Shown: positions 1 through 7,559, counted from the stretch's first letter. The stretch: DNA of 9,294 nt from CAJBVG01 sp943360385 (GCA_943360385.1 CALRIM020000125.1:1-9294), one strand, 5' to 3'. A program made the numbers and translations. Notes: generated from the letters alone by a model not told the origin.

Positions 1-3000
1 ATTCATTCGTGCTTAATGCTGCACTATCTACATAATTAGTATCAGATAAACACAATGCTAGCTCATCTTTAAACATTCTATATGCATATTTCAATAAGAA
101 TCGTTCCTCTTCATTTACCGATGACATTGAATAGGTTAGTATTTCCTTAAGCTCAATTACACTTTCTTCTCTATCACCAATTGTTGTTGCCTCATCTAAG
201 TCAGTTATAATGTTTTGAATTGCTGTGTTTAATGCTAAATTATCAACATGTGTGGTTGAGATGTTTTCACAGTCGCAATGTTTTATATAGTTTAAATCTT
301 CCGCAGGACAACTATTACAAGGTTCACCTGTACCGCATTCAATTGCTGTTGTAATGGGAGTATCATCTCCATAATAAATAGAGTCATTAAAATGATTTGT
401 TTCTGAAGACGTTACTTCATAATCAGAAGAGTAAACAGGAGTAAGACCAGAACCGTTCCAGTCATTACTAAATGCGTTAAAATAACTGGTACTTGAAGAG
501 ACGTAACGGTTTTGTGTACCAACGATGATTTCATTATTACCACTAGCAGAGGGATAAAAATTATTATATCCCTCCGCTAAGAATAAATCACCAGCATGAT
601 AAAAACTAAAAATTTGCCCTTCATTATTAAATGTAGCTGTCCCATATTTATTTTGAACTGAACTCAAATTGAATGAAGGGTCAAAATATCCGAAAACACT
701 ATTTGTATTGCCAGAGAAAGTTCCACATTTAATATTAGTCTGACTATTCCCGAAAGCAAAAATTCCTTTTGCACTAGCAGTAATATCTGTTCCATTCAAT
801 GACAGCGAAGAGGTCCCTGTTCCAATAAATCGAATTGCATAGTTTGAATTCCCATCAAATGTACATCCATTTAATTCTGAATTAATCTCAATTAAATTAG
901 TGATAATACCTTCGTCGTTGTCTGTAAATTCAGAGTTATAAAATGAAAAACCCCCGCCATACTGGTAGTATGCCATAGCTAAATTTTGGAAGATAGAATT
1001 AGAAACATAGCTTTTATTTCCTATACGAGCAGTATTGGGTTTGTATGTATTGTAAATGCCATATGCCCCCTTCTCAAAAGTACAAGAACTAATATACACA
1101 CCACCCTGTCCAAAAAGATTAAGTCCAAGATGATTTGTAGGATTTCCATCCCATGATGTAAATTTACTTGATGCTATTCTTGCCTTACAGTAAACATTTA
1201 CTTTGGATAAATTATCCATTGTAATTTTACCATTAAAAATAGTTAATTGATCGAGCTCTTTTGGAAATGTTAAAACTACAGAATCTGCGATATCAATAAT
1301 TTGATCAGTATTGCTAGATCCACTGATTTTAACTGATGAGTTGCTACCAGTTATAAATTGTCCAGTACTTTTACTAACTTTCATATAACCACTACCAGTA
1401 AATGTAAACTGTGTACTGTTACCGATACGGATCTTCCCATCAAATCCTAAGCTAGATTTAGTATTTTCTAATACCAGTGATGCTCCATTATCATATTGCA
1501 GTTCCGCATTTGCAGTGATGTTAAATTGTGCTGTATCTTTTACATGAATCTTTCCTTTATTTTCTGCAATAATTTTTGAAGTTCCATTCAGAACTAAAAC
1601 AGAAGTACCTTTTAACTCAAGTATAGAATTTAATTGAGCAAGAGAGGTTGGGTCTTCTAAAGTTATTTTGGCATTCCCATTTAACTGAACACTACTCCCT
1701 TTTTCAATTAGTAATTTACCTCCTTCTTTTATTATTATTTCAGCATCATTCGCAAGATTTAGAACACTATTGTTTTTAATATTAAAAACAGCACCTGAAT
1801 TGATTTCTAATTTGGAAGTTGATTCCATTTTAAAGGTACTGCCGTTGTCAACAGTAATATTTGATCCTGTATTCAATTTAACAAATGATTTCTGTTTACA
1901 AATAAAAATCGTTGGGTTAATGAATTGACCATTTAGCTTTGAAGTTCTATTTGGGGTAATAGCTCTATCAATTAATATCGATTTATTCGAAATTAAATTT
2001 AGTGATGCTAAAGTACTATCTGTTGTATTTTTACTTAAAATAATATCCCCACACCAACGTGTATCATTATTAACACTATAGTTATCAAAATTAATTTCAA
2101 TATTTGCATTGCCAAGACTATCATAATTAGTTATTTTAATTGAGATCCCATTTAAATAGATAGGACTTAGTTTTAAATAATCAGGAGGTGCTGGGGTTCT
2201 AAAAACATTATTATAAGTAGAGTAATTAGTAGGTACTGTTTTTGAGGACAATGATATTTCATCATTTTCAAGGAAAGTAAGGCCAGCACCTAGACGACTA
2301 TATTTATACCCATTATCCAAATAAACAACATAGGAATATTCATTTGAGGCAGAATTTACGCTTGAAGACAATTGAATTGAATTATTATTATTGTAATCAA
2401 ATCTGAGAGAAGAATTATTTCCATAAATACCTACTGCATTATCTGCAACTCTATTGAAATCATAGATAGTATTATCCCACCACTCAAGAGATTGGAATGA
2501 ACTATCGATAATATAGTCTCCATTTCCCTCTCTAGATAATGCTCTCAGTCCATTGGCGCCCTGAACTGCAATATCAACATATGTTTCTTGTCCAGTTGAA
2601 TCATAAATTTTACTATTTACATCAGAACGTTGACTAGCTATATTTTCTATGAATGCCAAGACACCTTTTTCTCGAGACGGGATACTATCATTTAATCCAT
2701 TAATATTCCAACCTAATCTGCTATCAAACTTATGTTTGTTTTGGTGATTCTCTATCCAAATGTAATGACCTTCTACATGAGGTAATTTTATTCTAATAGC
2801 ATCACCAGTCGTAATGAAATCCCGGAGAGTATAGTTTCCATTTTGAAAATGGTTTGATAAATCGTATGTGATTTCTGACCAACCATTATACCACCTCTCC
2901 CAAGAATTTGCACATTGAGTAATTATGGGCATATAACCATGCATCATTCCCCAACCCTCTGTGTTTACAAAATGTTTACCCACAACATCATTAGCAGCGA

Positions 3001-3889
3001 AGGTGTGTGGTGCATTATAAAGAGTATGTGCAACTTCATGCACAAAAAAATTAGTTAGACTAACTGAATCAGCTACGCCAGTAAAAATAGTAAAACCTGC
3101 ATCTGGTTTTACACTAAACGTATCATTACTCGAATTGATAAAATTATAGGATGGTACGGAGGCCAATCCATTTGGTGATACTATTGATGATGTGTTATGA
3201 ATACCTATTGATTTATCATAACGCCATACGACAATTAAATAGTCGATATTATTATCAGGAGGGTAGGTAATATTATCGCTGTTGTCGAAAGCGAAATTCG
3301 GTCTATTTTTTCTAGTATCAAATTTGCTCCAATTAAAATTTGGATAGTATTTTTGAAGGGTATCATATGCCATTTGGGTATAGATCGTAAATGCAGAACT
3401 ACCCTGACTATTTATGGTATTGGTTGCTGTAACATCTATTCTATGCGGGAACGTTTCTGCAATAAATTTGAATGGTTTGTCAGCATGCCTCGACATTTGG
3501 TAGTAAAAGTTTGAAATATTAAAATCATTGGAGTTTATATTAAATTGATTAAAATCTTTGTAAAATAATTTTTTTGCATCACGTGGAGCCACGGAATCCC
3601 AGGGCCAAATTGCACTGTTATATAGTCCATGTCCTATAGTGTCATCATTTTTGAATCCACAATAGACCACCAATGCTCGTAAGGTATCTCGAGCAGTAAA
3701 GACACCCCCTAATCTTGAGTCATACATTCCTAAGGATAAAGATGCTGAATCGGGGGTGAAATTTAACATCATGGCACTGTCAGTAGTACCACAAATGAAT
3801 TCAGATTGAGAAGTTTGAGCTTGAGTAGTTCTAAAAAATAAAATAAAACACACAAGATACATACTTGTGTAAGTAACGATTTTTTTCAT
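1..3889 (-). CDS. Large secreted M6-like zinc metallopeptidase with beta-repeat stalk, partial (C-terminus off window)
   Basis: The frame is open from the ATG at 3887-3889 to base 1, giving 1296 codons with no stop. Residues 1-25 form a signal peptide (MKKI start, hydrophobic core, cleavage near TQA-QT), so the protein is exported. A zinc-peptidase motif H284-E-V-A-H288 is followed by H295 (after NAP), then EGWGMMHGY (about 311-319) and a SWERWYNGW block. An IENHQN motif lies about 60 residues further on. This order is typical of M6-like (immune inhibitor A-type) peptidases of Bacteroidetes. Residues about 668-841 are 8-residue beta repeats. Residues about 880-1130 look like a right-handed parallel beta-helix (SSCTFEKGAYGIY, NGCTFDGNSNYAI). 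Five cysteines lie at 1185-1207, then a helical segment. A T9SS sorting tail is expected beyond the window but not seen. The gene sits 22 nt after the beta-propeller gene, probably in one transcript. The substrate is unknown. M6-like family assignment is by motif only. Confidence 0.85.
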   Translation of the reverse strand, partial: MKKIVTYTSMYLVCFILFFRTTQAQTSQSEFICGTTDSAMMLNFTPDSASLSLGMYDSRLGGVFTARDTLRALVVYCGFKNDDTIGHGLYNSAIWPWDSVAPRDAKKLFYKDFNQFNINSNDFNISNFYYQMSRHADKPFKFIAETFPHRIDVTATNTINSQGSSAFTIYTQMAYDTLQKYYPNFNWSKFDTRKNRPNFAFDNSDNITYPPDNNIDYLIVVWRYDKSIGIHNTSSIVSPNGLASVPSYNFINSSNDTFSVKPDAGFTIFTGVADSVSLTNFFVHEVAHTLYNAPHTFAANDVVGKHFVNTEGWGMMHGYMPIITQCANSWERWYNGWSEITYDLSNHFQNGNYTLRDFITTGDAIRIKLPHVEGHYIWIENHQNKHKFDSRLGWNINGLNDSIPSREKGVLAFIENIASQRSDVNSKIYDSTGQETYVDIAVQGANGLRALSREGNGDYIIDSSFQSLEWWDNTIYDFNRVADNAVGIYGNNSSLRFDYNNNNSIQLSSSVNSASNEYSYVVYLDNGYKYSRLGAGLTFLENDEISLSSKTVPTNYSTYNNVFRTPAPPDYLKLSPIYLNGISIKITNYDSLGNANIEINFDNYSVNNDTRWCGDIILSKNTTDSTLASLNLISNKSILIDRAITPNRTSKLNGQFINPTIFICKQKSFVKLNTGSNITVDNGSTFKMESTSKLEINSGAVFNIKNNSVLNLANDAEIIIKEGGKLLIEKGSSVQLNGNAKITLEDPTSLAQLNSILELKGTSVLVLNGTSKIIAENKGKIHVKDTAQFNITANAELQYDNGASLVLENTKSSLGFDGKIRIGNSTQFTFTGSGYMKVSKSTGQFITGSNSSVKISGSSNTDQIIDIADSVVLTFPKELDQLTIFNGKITMDNLSKVNVYCKARIASSKFTSWDGNPTNHLGLNLFGQGGVYISSCTFEKGAYGIYNTYKPNTARIGNKSYVSNSIFQNLAMAYYQYGGGFSFYNSEFTDNDEGIITNLIEINSELNGCTFDGNSNYAIRFIGTGTSSLSLNGTDITASAKGIFAFGNSQTNIKCGTFSGNTNSVFGYFDPSFNLSSVQNKYGTATFNNEGQIFSFYHAGDLFLAEGYNNFYPSASGNNEIIVGTQNRYVSSSTSYFNAFSNDWNGSGLTPVYSSDYEVTSSETNHFNDSIYYGDDTPITTAIECGTGEPCNSCPAEDLNYIKHCDCENISTTHVDNLALNTAIQNIITDLDEATTIGDREESVIELKEILTYSMSSVNEEERFLLKYAYRMFKDELALCLSDTNYVDSAALSTNE
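1367..1888 (-). repeat. Array of about 21 eight-residue beta repeats inside the metallopeptidase gene
   Basis: Residues 668-841 of the large peptidase divide almost without gaps into octads such as SFVKLNTG, SNITVDNG, SKLEINSG, GKLLIEKG, SVLVLNGT, GKIHVKDT and ASLVLENT. The consensus is small/polar - any - aliphatic or aromatic - any - aliphatic - polar - Asn/Gly/Asp - Gly/Thr/Asn. Two units, starting near residues 756 and 819, have only seven residues. Hydrophobic positions 3 and 5 with a turn at 7-8-1 imply a very regular beta-solenoid, which would act as a stalk or spacer on the cell surface. The DNA is not an exact repeat: codons differ between units, so this is a protein-level periodicity. 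Confidence 0.7.
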
Positions 3890-3911
3890 AATAGTATGGT
3901 TTTAGTTAACG

Positions 3912-5267
3912 TTATTTCTTTATAAATTTCTGGCAATAAAAACTTCCAGTCATATCATCAGTAACCTTAACTAAATAGATTCCAGATGAAAGATTTTGTA
4001 CATCAACCTCACTGATATCTTTGTTACTTATTTCATTTTCGAATACACAAATTCCATCTAATTGATAAACTTGTATTTTCCCATTTAAGTTTTCTTTTGA
4101 TTTTATTTGCAAATAATCTTGAGCAGGGTTTGGATATAGTGTTAATTGTAATTCTTTTCCATAAGATAGAAAAGGGATACCTAAGGTACCATCAGAATTA
4201 ATCTTCGCTAGCAATAAATCAAAATCTCCAAATTGCCCATCTTCCCCACGCCCAAAAAAAACAATGCCACCATCATTGTCTCCATATGCATCAACTGCTT
4301 TTTCTTGTTTTCCGAACCTTGCTAATGATTTGAAAAATATTTTATTGCCAGAAGTGTCAATTTTTAGAAATGATATATCTCCAGCAGGATCATTAAGATA
4401 TTCTCCCACTATTACATAGTAGTTATCACTCGTTTGTGTTATAGCATCAGAATAATGGGTAGCAGAAACAGGGTGTGATTTCTGCCACAATATCTCTAAA
4501 CTATTATTGAATTTTATTACATTAATTGCTTGATCATCATTAACAGAAATGAAGTTACCATCCTTATCTTGAAAAAGCAATCCTGTAACTGCATGAATAG
4601 ATAAAAAAGGCAATAATGTGTCTCTTAATATTTGTCCAAATGCTGATACTTCTTTAAAATAAACCCGATTAATGCTATCCTTGTACAAATAGCAATATTT
4701 GCCTCCTATTGTTTTGATGACTAATCTAGGATTAATGTTATGTGGGAAATTGATTACCCAATTAAATACCCCTGATGTATCTACACTTCCAATCTTTAAA
4801 TTATTACAAAAAATAATTTTATTGGTAGCAGTATAGTCTAAAATGGAAAAAATATTTGCATTGTACTTTCCTTTAGACCACATTATATTTCCATTTGAAT
4901 CTAACCCAATTAAAATAGTCCCCTCAGATAAAAGATAGTCATTTGGATTGATCTCATATATAGTAGGAATAATCACACCTGTTCCAGAATCAGTAGGAAA
5001 AAACCTTTTTGTCCAAATGGTGTCACCATTAGGTTTTGTTTTTACGATATAACCTGTGGTGTATATCCCGTTGCTCTGCACATAATTTTCGCCTGATAAA
5101 AGATAGTCGCCATTACTTAGATGTATCATTTGTCTTGCAAAATCTTTATATGAAGTTCCATAAGCTCTTTGCCAAGATGATTGACCAAATCCATTTAAGG
5201 AAACCAAGCAAAATAGCAATAAAGCTATTTTGTAGTTTATGAATTTATTTTTCAAGGTTTCCATCAT
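3912..5267 (-). CDS. Secreted beta-propeller-like protein with T9SS type A sorting domain
   Basis: The 451-aa product has a signal peptide (about 1-29, basic start, ALLLFCLVSL core, cleavage near GFGQ-SS). Next come repeated strand-turn units of the form 'ID-x-x-GN-x-x-W-x-K' around residues 72-90, 117-133, 158-172, 246-263, 296-314 and 349-362, as in bacterial beta-propeller (delta-60/PQQ-like) domains. Residues about 374-451 are a T9SS C-terminal sorting domain: LTLYPNPAQDYLQI, then VYQLDG, then DVQNLSSGIYLVKV, ending KFIKK. Such tails direct proteins across the outer membrane by the Por/T9SS machinery for surface attachment or release. The start is one of two tandem ATGs (5265-5267 or 5262-5264); I use the first. 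It is the upstream gene of a likely operon with the metallopeptidase, 22 nt away. No catalytic residues are recognisable, so binding or structural roles are possible. The function is unknown. Confidence 0.88.
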   Translation of the reverse strand: MMETLKNKFINYKIALLLFCLVSLNGFGQSSWQRAYGTSYKDFARQMIHLSNGDYLLSGENYVQSNGIYTTGYIVKTKPNGDTIWTKRFFPTDSGTGVIIPTIYEINPNDYLLSEGTILIGLDSNGNIMWSKGKYNANIFSILDYTATNKIIFCNNLKIGSVDTSGVFNWVINFPHNINPRLVIKTIGGKYCYLYKDSINRVYFKEVSAFGQILRDTLLPFLSIHAVTGLLFQDKDGNFISVNDDQAINVIKFNNSLEILWQKSHPVSATHYSDAITQTSDNYYVIVGEYLNDPAGDISFLKIDTSGNKIFFKSLARFGKQEKAVDAYGDNDGGIVFFGRGEDGQFGDFDLLLAKINSDGTLGIPFLSYGKELQLTLYPNPAQDYLQIKSKENLNGKIQVYQLDGICVFENEISNKDISEVDVQNLSSGIYLVKVTDDMTGSFYCQKFIKK

Positions 5268-5269
5268 TA

Positions 5270-5476
5270 TTAAATGTAAGAAATATCTAATGATCTTTTG
5301 TTATAGTTTTTAATAATTAGTGATGAGATGCTTATAAATAATAACTTTTTCGGTGCCTTAGAACAAATCTGACCATTTTCTATAAAGATTGGTTTGTAAC
5401 TTGATACGTCAATAATATACACTTCTGCTTTTACCTCCACACTTTCTATGCCATTCTTAGGGGTTACGAGTATTCT
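5270..5476 (-). pseudogene. Possible gene remnant: 68-codon open frame without ATG
   Basis: The minus strand is open from AGA at 5474-5476, just after an in-frame TAA at 5477-5479, to TAA at 5270-5272. There is no in-frame ATG; the only conventional alternative is a GTG about 12 codons in. The peptide looks protein-like, with alternating polar and hydrophobic residues (VEVKAEVYIIDVSSY) and then a basic, hydrophobic tail. Its stop lies 2 nt before the first ATG of the T9SS gene, which is the spacing expected of an operon neighbour. Another frame just upstream (to a stop near 5462) encodes PPRWNELKNTRNP, which could be an earlier part of the same gene separated by a frameshift. No family was recognised, and chance openness in AT-rich DNA is quite possible. 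Confidence 0.25.
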
Positions 5477-5488
5477 TTAATTCATTCC

Positions 5489-5526
5489 ATCTAGGGGGAT
5501 TATTTTGTTTGAACAAAAAACTAGAT
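5489..5526. repeat. Inverted repeat in divergent promoter region (possible operator or hairpin)
   Basis: A perfect inner palindrome, TTTTGTT (5503-5509) - TG - AACAAAA (5512-5518), is flanked by an outer pair, ATCTAG (5489-5494) and CTAGAT (5521-5526). The outer pair is offset by an asymmetric internal loop (8 nt left, 2 nt right). It lies about 122 bp upstream of the transporter start and about 220 bp upstream of the T9SS operon start. A regulator-binding site or a hairpin in a leader transcript is plausible, but short A/T palindromes also arise by chance in DNA of this composition. Confidence 0.35.
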
Positions 5527-5647
5527 AAAGGTATTGTATGTATTTAATGCTGTCAATACTATAAAGTACGTATTTCAAATGCCTAATCTTTTTTGTATAA
5601 AAACTTATTTTATTTATTATCTTAGAATAAACCAACTACACCCCCTT

Positions 5648-6523
5648 ATGGAATCTTCAGCATTAACAAGCGTATTTTTGCCGCTTGCATTAGGAATAAT
5701 TATGCTTGGCTTAGGCCTTAGCTTAACACTCGATGATTTTAAAAGATTGGTTCTTTACCCCAAAGCAATTGTAATCGGACTTGTTTGTCAGATGATTTTA
5801 TTGCCAGTTATTTGCTTTGTAATTGCTCTAACATTTGGTTTGCCTCCCGAACTTGCGGTAGGACTAATGTTGCTAGCAGCTTCACCTGGTGGCGCAACCG
5901 CAAATTTGTACAGCCATTTATCGAAAGGCGATGTTGCCTTGAATATTAGTTTAACAGCCGTAAATAGTTTGTTGACACTTTTTACGCTACCTTTTATTGT
6001 AAATTTTTCTATTGGATATTTTTTAGAAAGCGGCCAAGTAATTCCAATGCAATTTAAAAAAGTAATGGAAGTGTTCGCAATTGTATTAGTGCCTGTAACT
6101 ATTGGAATGTTGGTGAGAAATAGATCAAATAGTATAGCTCAGAAATTAGACAAACCTGTTAAAATTTTATCAGCTTTATTTCTAGTGTTAATTATTGCAG
6201 CAACAATTATTAAAGAAAAAAGTCAAATAGCCATGTATTTTGAACAAGTAGGCTTAGCGTCTTTGGCTTTTAATATATTGAGCATGGCAATGGGTTATTA
6301 TGTTCCATACTTATTTAACATTGGCAAGAAACAAGCCATCGCAATTGGCATGGAAATCGGTATTCATAATGGTACGCTCGCCATCTACATTGCATTAAGT
6401 GTAATTGGTAATAGTACTATGAGCATACCTCCTGCAGTATATAGTTTAATTATGTTTTTTACGGCTGCGTTGTTTGGATATATGGTTAGTAGAAAAGCTT
6501 CTATTTCCTCAAAAACACTTTAA
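5648..6523 (+). CDS. BASS-family transporter (bile acid:sodium symporter-like)
   Basis: The 291-aa inner-membrane protein has about nine or ten hydrophobic segments. It carries the BASS signatures: AASPGGATAN (residues 77-86), KGDVALNISLT (93-103) in the first broken-helix region, and GMEIGIHNGTLA (234-245) in the second. Proteins of this fold carry organic anions such as bile acids, pantoate or sulfonates, usually with sodium; the substrate here cannot be told. I chose the ATG at 5648-5650 because the family begins directly with the first membrane helix. The in-frame ATG at 5534 would add 38 residues, not membrane-like at first and unlike the family, encoded in AT-rich leader DNA. By memory-based alignment to the Neisseria ASBT structure, Q48, N86, T103 and E236 keep sodium-site residues, whereas A85, N99 and H240 replace Ser, Ser and Gln. 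The 3' end overlaps the next, convergent gene by 23 bp. Confidence 0.88.
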   Translation: MESSALTSVFLPLALGIIMLGLGLSLTLDDFKRLVLYPKAIVIGLVCQMILLPVICFVIALTFGLPPELAVGLMLLAASPGGATANLYSHLSKGDVALNISLTAVNSLLTLFTLPFIVNFSIGYFLESGQVIPMQFKKVMEVFAIVLVPVTIGMLVRNRSNSIAQKLDKPVKILSALFLVLIIAATIIKEKSQIAMYFEQVGLASLAFNILSMAMGYYVPYLFNIGKKQAIAIGMEIGIHNGTLAIYIALSVIGNSTMSIPPAVYSLIMFFTAALFGYMVSRKASISSKTL

Positions 6524-6866
6524 AATAAAACAAACCCGAAATAATAATAAAGGGTGCAATAATTATTTGCTCGAATACTACATCTAATTTGTTGTTAGTA
6601 GATTTGTTGTAAAATTCTAGCAACATAATTAGTATAAGGATGATGAATAATACTAGTAGGAGTATTCTGTTTTCGGATATTTTGGCTGAATATAATTCTA
6701 CTCCATTTTTTTTGACTTTGAAATAAGCGACAATAAAATACGCGGTAAACAATAAACTCGTTAAATGCATATCTATTCTATTAATCGGAATAACAAACAT
6801 AGAAAGTGCCAATAAAATTATTGACATTCCAATTAAACGAACAGGACTCAAAAAATAACTAAACAA
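6501..6866 (-). CDS. Small four-helix membrane protein of unknown function
   Basis: The 121-aa frame encodes a very hydrophobic protein with four likely membrane segments, near residues 11-29, 35-49, 67-85 and 99-118, separated by short basic or polar loops (KVKKNG, YNKSTNNK) and ending in FLRK. I recognise no family and see no catalytic motif. The start is uncertain. The listed start is TTG (6864-6866), after an in-frame stop upstream; the first ATG (6825-6827) would give 108 residues but begin inside the first helix. It lies 45 nt downstream of gmhA on the same strand, so it may be co-transcribed, although the heptamer array sits in that gap. Its last 23 bp overlap the end of the convergent transporter gene. 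That it is a real gene is likely but not certain. Confidence 0.6.
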   Translation of the reverse strand: MFSYFLSPVRLIGMSIILLALSMFVIPINRIDMHLTSLLFTAYFIVAYFKVKKNGVELYSAKISENRILLLVLFIILILIMLLEFYNKSTNNKLDVVFEQIIIAPFIIISGLFYFKVFLRK

Positions 6867-6870
6867 CTTA

Positions 6871-6926
6871 TTAGAATTAAGAATTAAAATTTACTCATTA
6901 CCCATTACCCACTACCCATTACTCCT
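6871..6926. repeat. Tandem 7-bp repeat array across the gmhA stop codon
   Basis: Eight consecutive units keep a strict 7-bp phase on the plus strand: TTAGAAT, TAAGAAT, TAAAATT, TACTCAT, TACCCAT, TACCCAC, TACCCAT, TACTCCT. The consensus is roughly TA[A/C][G/C/A][A/C]AT, with an A-rich left half and a TACCCAT right half. The array starts just upstream of the small membrane protein gene and runs into gmhA, supplying the gmhA stop codon (complement of 6912-6914) and its last codons (Ser-Asn-Gly). It has no dyad symmetry, so it does not look like a hairpin terminator. Confidence 0.75.
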
Positions 6927-7481
6927 CTCAATGTAATCAATCAACGAATGTATTACTTTGATATGAATTTCTTGTGCTCTATCAGCATATGCAGAATGTG
7001 GTGCGCGAATTTCTACATCGCACATACTTGCCAATGCTCCTCCATCTTTTCCGGTTAAACAAATAACTTTCATTCCTTTTGCTTTTGCAGCGTTAACAGC
7101 ATTGATAACATTTTTAGAATTTCCAGAAGTGCTAATGCCTAAAAGTACATCTCCATTTCTTCCTAATCCTTCAACGAACCTAGAAAAAATAAAATCGAAC
7201 CCATAATCATTTCCTACACATGAAATGTGCGATGGATCGCTAATAGAAATTGCGGGCATCGCATTTCTATTGTCTCTATATCGCCCACTCAACTCTTCTG
7301 CAAAATGCATCGCATCGCACATAGAGCCTCCATTTCCACACGATATTATTTTATTTCCATTTTTTACCGCTTCACTTAAAATCATTCCAGCCTTTTCTAT
7401 TTGACGGAAGTTTTCATCGTTGCTTAAAAAAATGTTTAATACCGAATTCGCTTCTTCGAAATGTTCTTTAATTGTAATCAT
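6912..7481 (-). CDS. gmhA: Sedoheptulose-7-phosphate isomerase (phosphoheptose isomerase)
   Basis: GmhA converts sedoheptulose 7-phosphate to D-glycero-D-manno-heptose 7-phosphate in the cytoplasm. This is the first step to the ADP-heptose used for the LPS inner core. The 189-aa product is a single SIS domain that aligns along almost its full length with E. coli GmhA (192 aa). Visible are SCGNGGS (47-53), CDAMHFAEELSGRY (55-68), HISCVGNDYGF, the phosphate loop GISTSGNS (115-122), LTGKDGG and QEIHIKVIH (170-178). Zinc and catalytic residues match: H59, E63, Q170 and H178, corresponding to E. coli H61, E65, Q172 and H180. The ATG at 7479-7481 matches the E. coli N-terminus. A TTG 15 codons upstream (7526) lies upstream of a candidate promoter and is rejected. 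The last three codons and the stop lie inside a heptamer repeat array. Confidence 0.96.
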   Translation of the reverse strand: MITIKEHFEEANSVLNIFLSNDENFRQIEKAGMILSEAVKNGNKIISCGNGGSMCDAMHFAEELSGRYRDNRNAMPAISISDPSHISCVGNDYGFDFIFSRFVEGLGRNGDVLLGISTSGNSKNVINAVNAAKAKGMKVICLTGKDGGALASMCDVEIRAPHSAYADRAQEIHIKVIHSLIDYIERSNG

Positions 7482-7513
7482 ATATAAATTGAGTATACAC
7501 TTAGCTATTTTAC

Positions 7514-7521
7514 CAAAAATA
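7514..7521 (-). promoter_or_regulatory. Candidate Bacteroidetes -7 promoter element for gmhA
   Basis: On the minus strand this reads TATTTTTG, an exact match to the Bacteroidetes -7 consensus TAnnTTTG. Transcription would begin around 7507 and leave a leader of about 26 nt before the gmhA ATG. No convincing -33 TTTG was found upstream. The element supports the 7481 start over the TTG at 7526. Confidence 0.45.
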
Positions 7522-7559
7522 AGCAACCTTTTCTTATATTGTATAATATTCCTTGATAT

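Larger units (their letters stand above)
5268..5647. other. 380-bp region between divergent genes
   Basis: This stretch separates the minus-strand T9SS operon from the plus-strand transporter and should contain both promoters. I found no good TAnnTTTG -7 element facing either gene. What can be seen is an ATG-less 68-codon minus-strand frame at 5270-5476 and an inverted repeat at 5489-5526. No tRNA, riboswitch or heptamer repeat was recognised. Confidence 0.6.

Noticed and set aside
5036..5242. Short plus-strand frame opposite the T9SS gene
   Set aside because: It is antisense to the signal-peptide and N-terminal coding region of a convincing gene and shows no domain.
5534..5647. In-frame ATG at 5534 as the start of the BASS transporter
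   Set aside because: The extra 38 residues are unlike the family N-terminus and read as translated AT-rich leader; the ATG at 5648 starts directly before the first membrane helix and gives a normal 291-aa length.
6871..6926. CRISPR-like array
   Set aside because: Units are 7 bp in direct contact, without spacers, and no cas genes are present.
7482..7526. TTG at 7526 as the gmhA start
   Set aside because: E. coli GmhA aligns from the ATG at 7481, and a TAnnTTTG promoter element lies between the two candidates.
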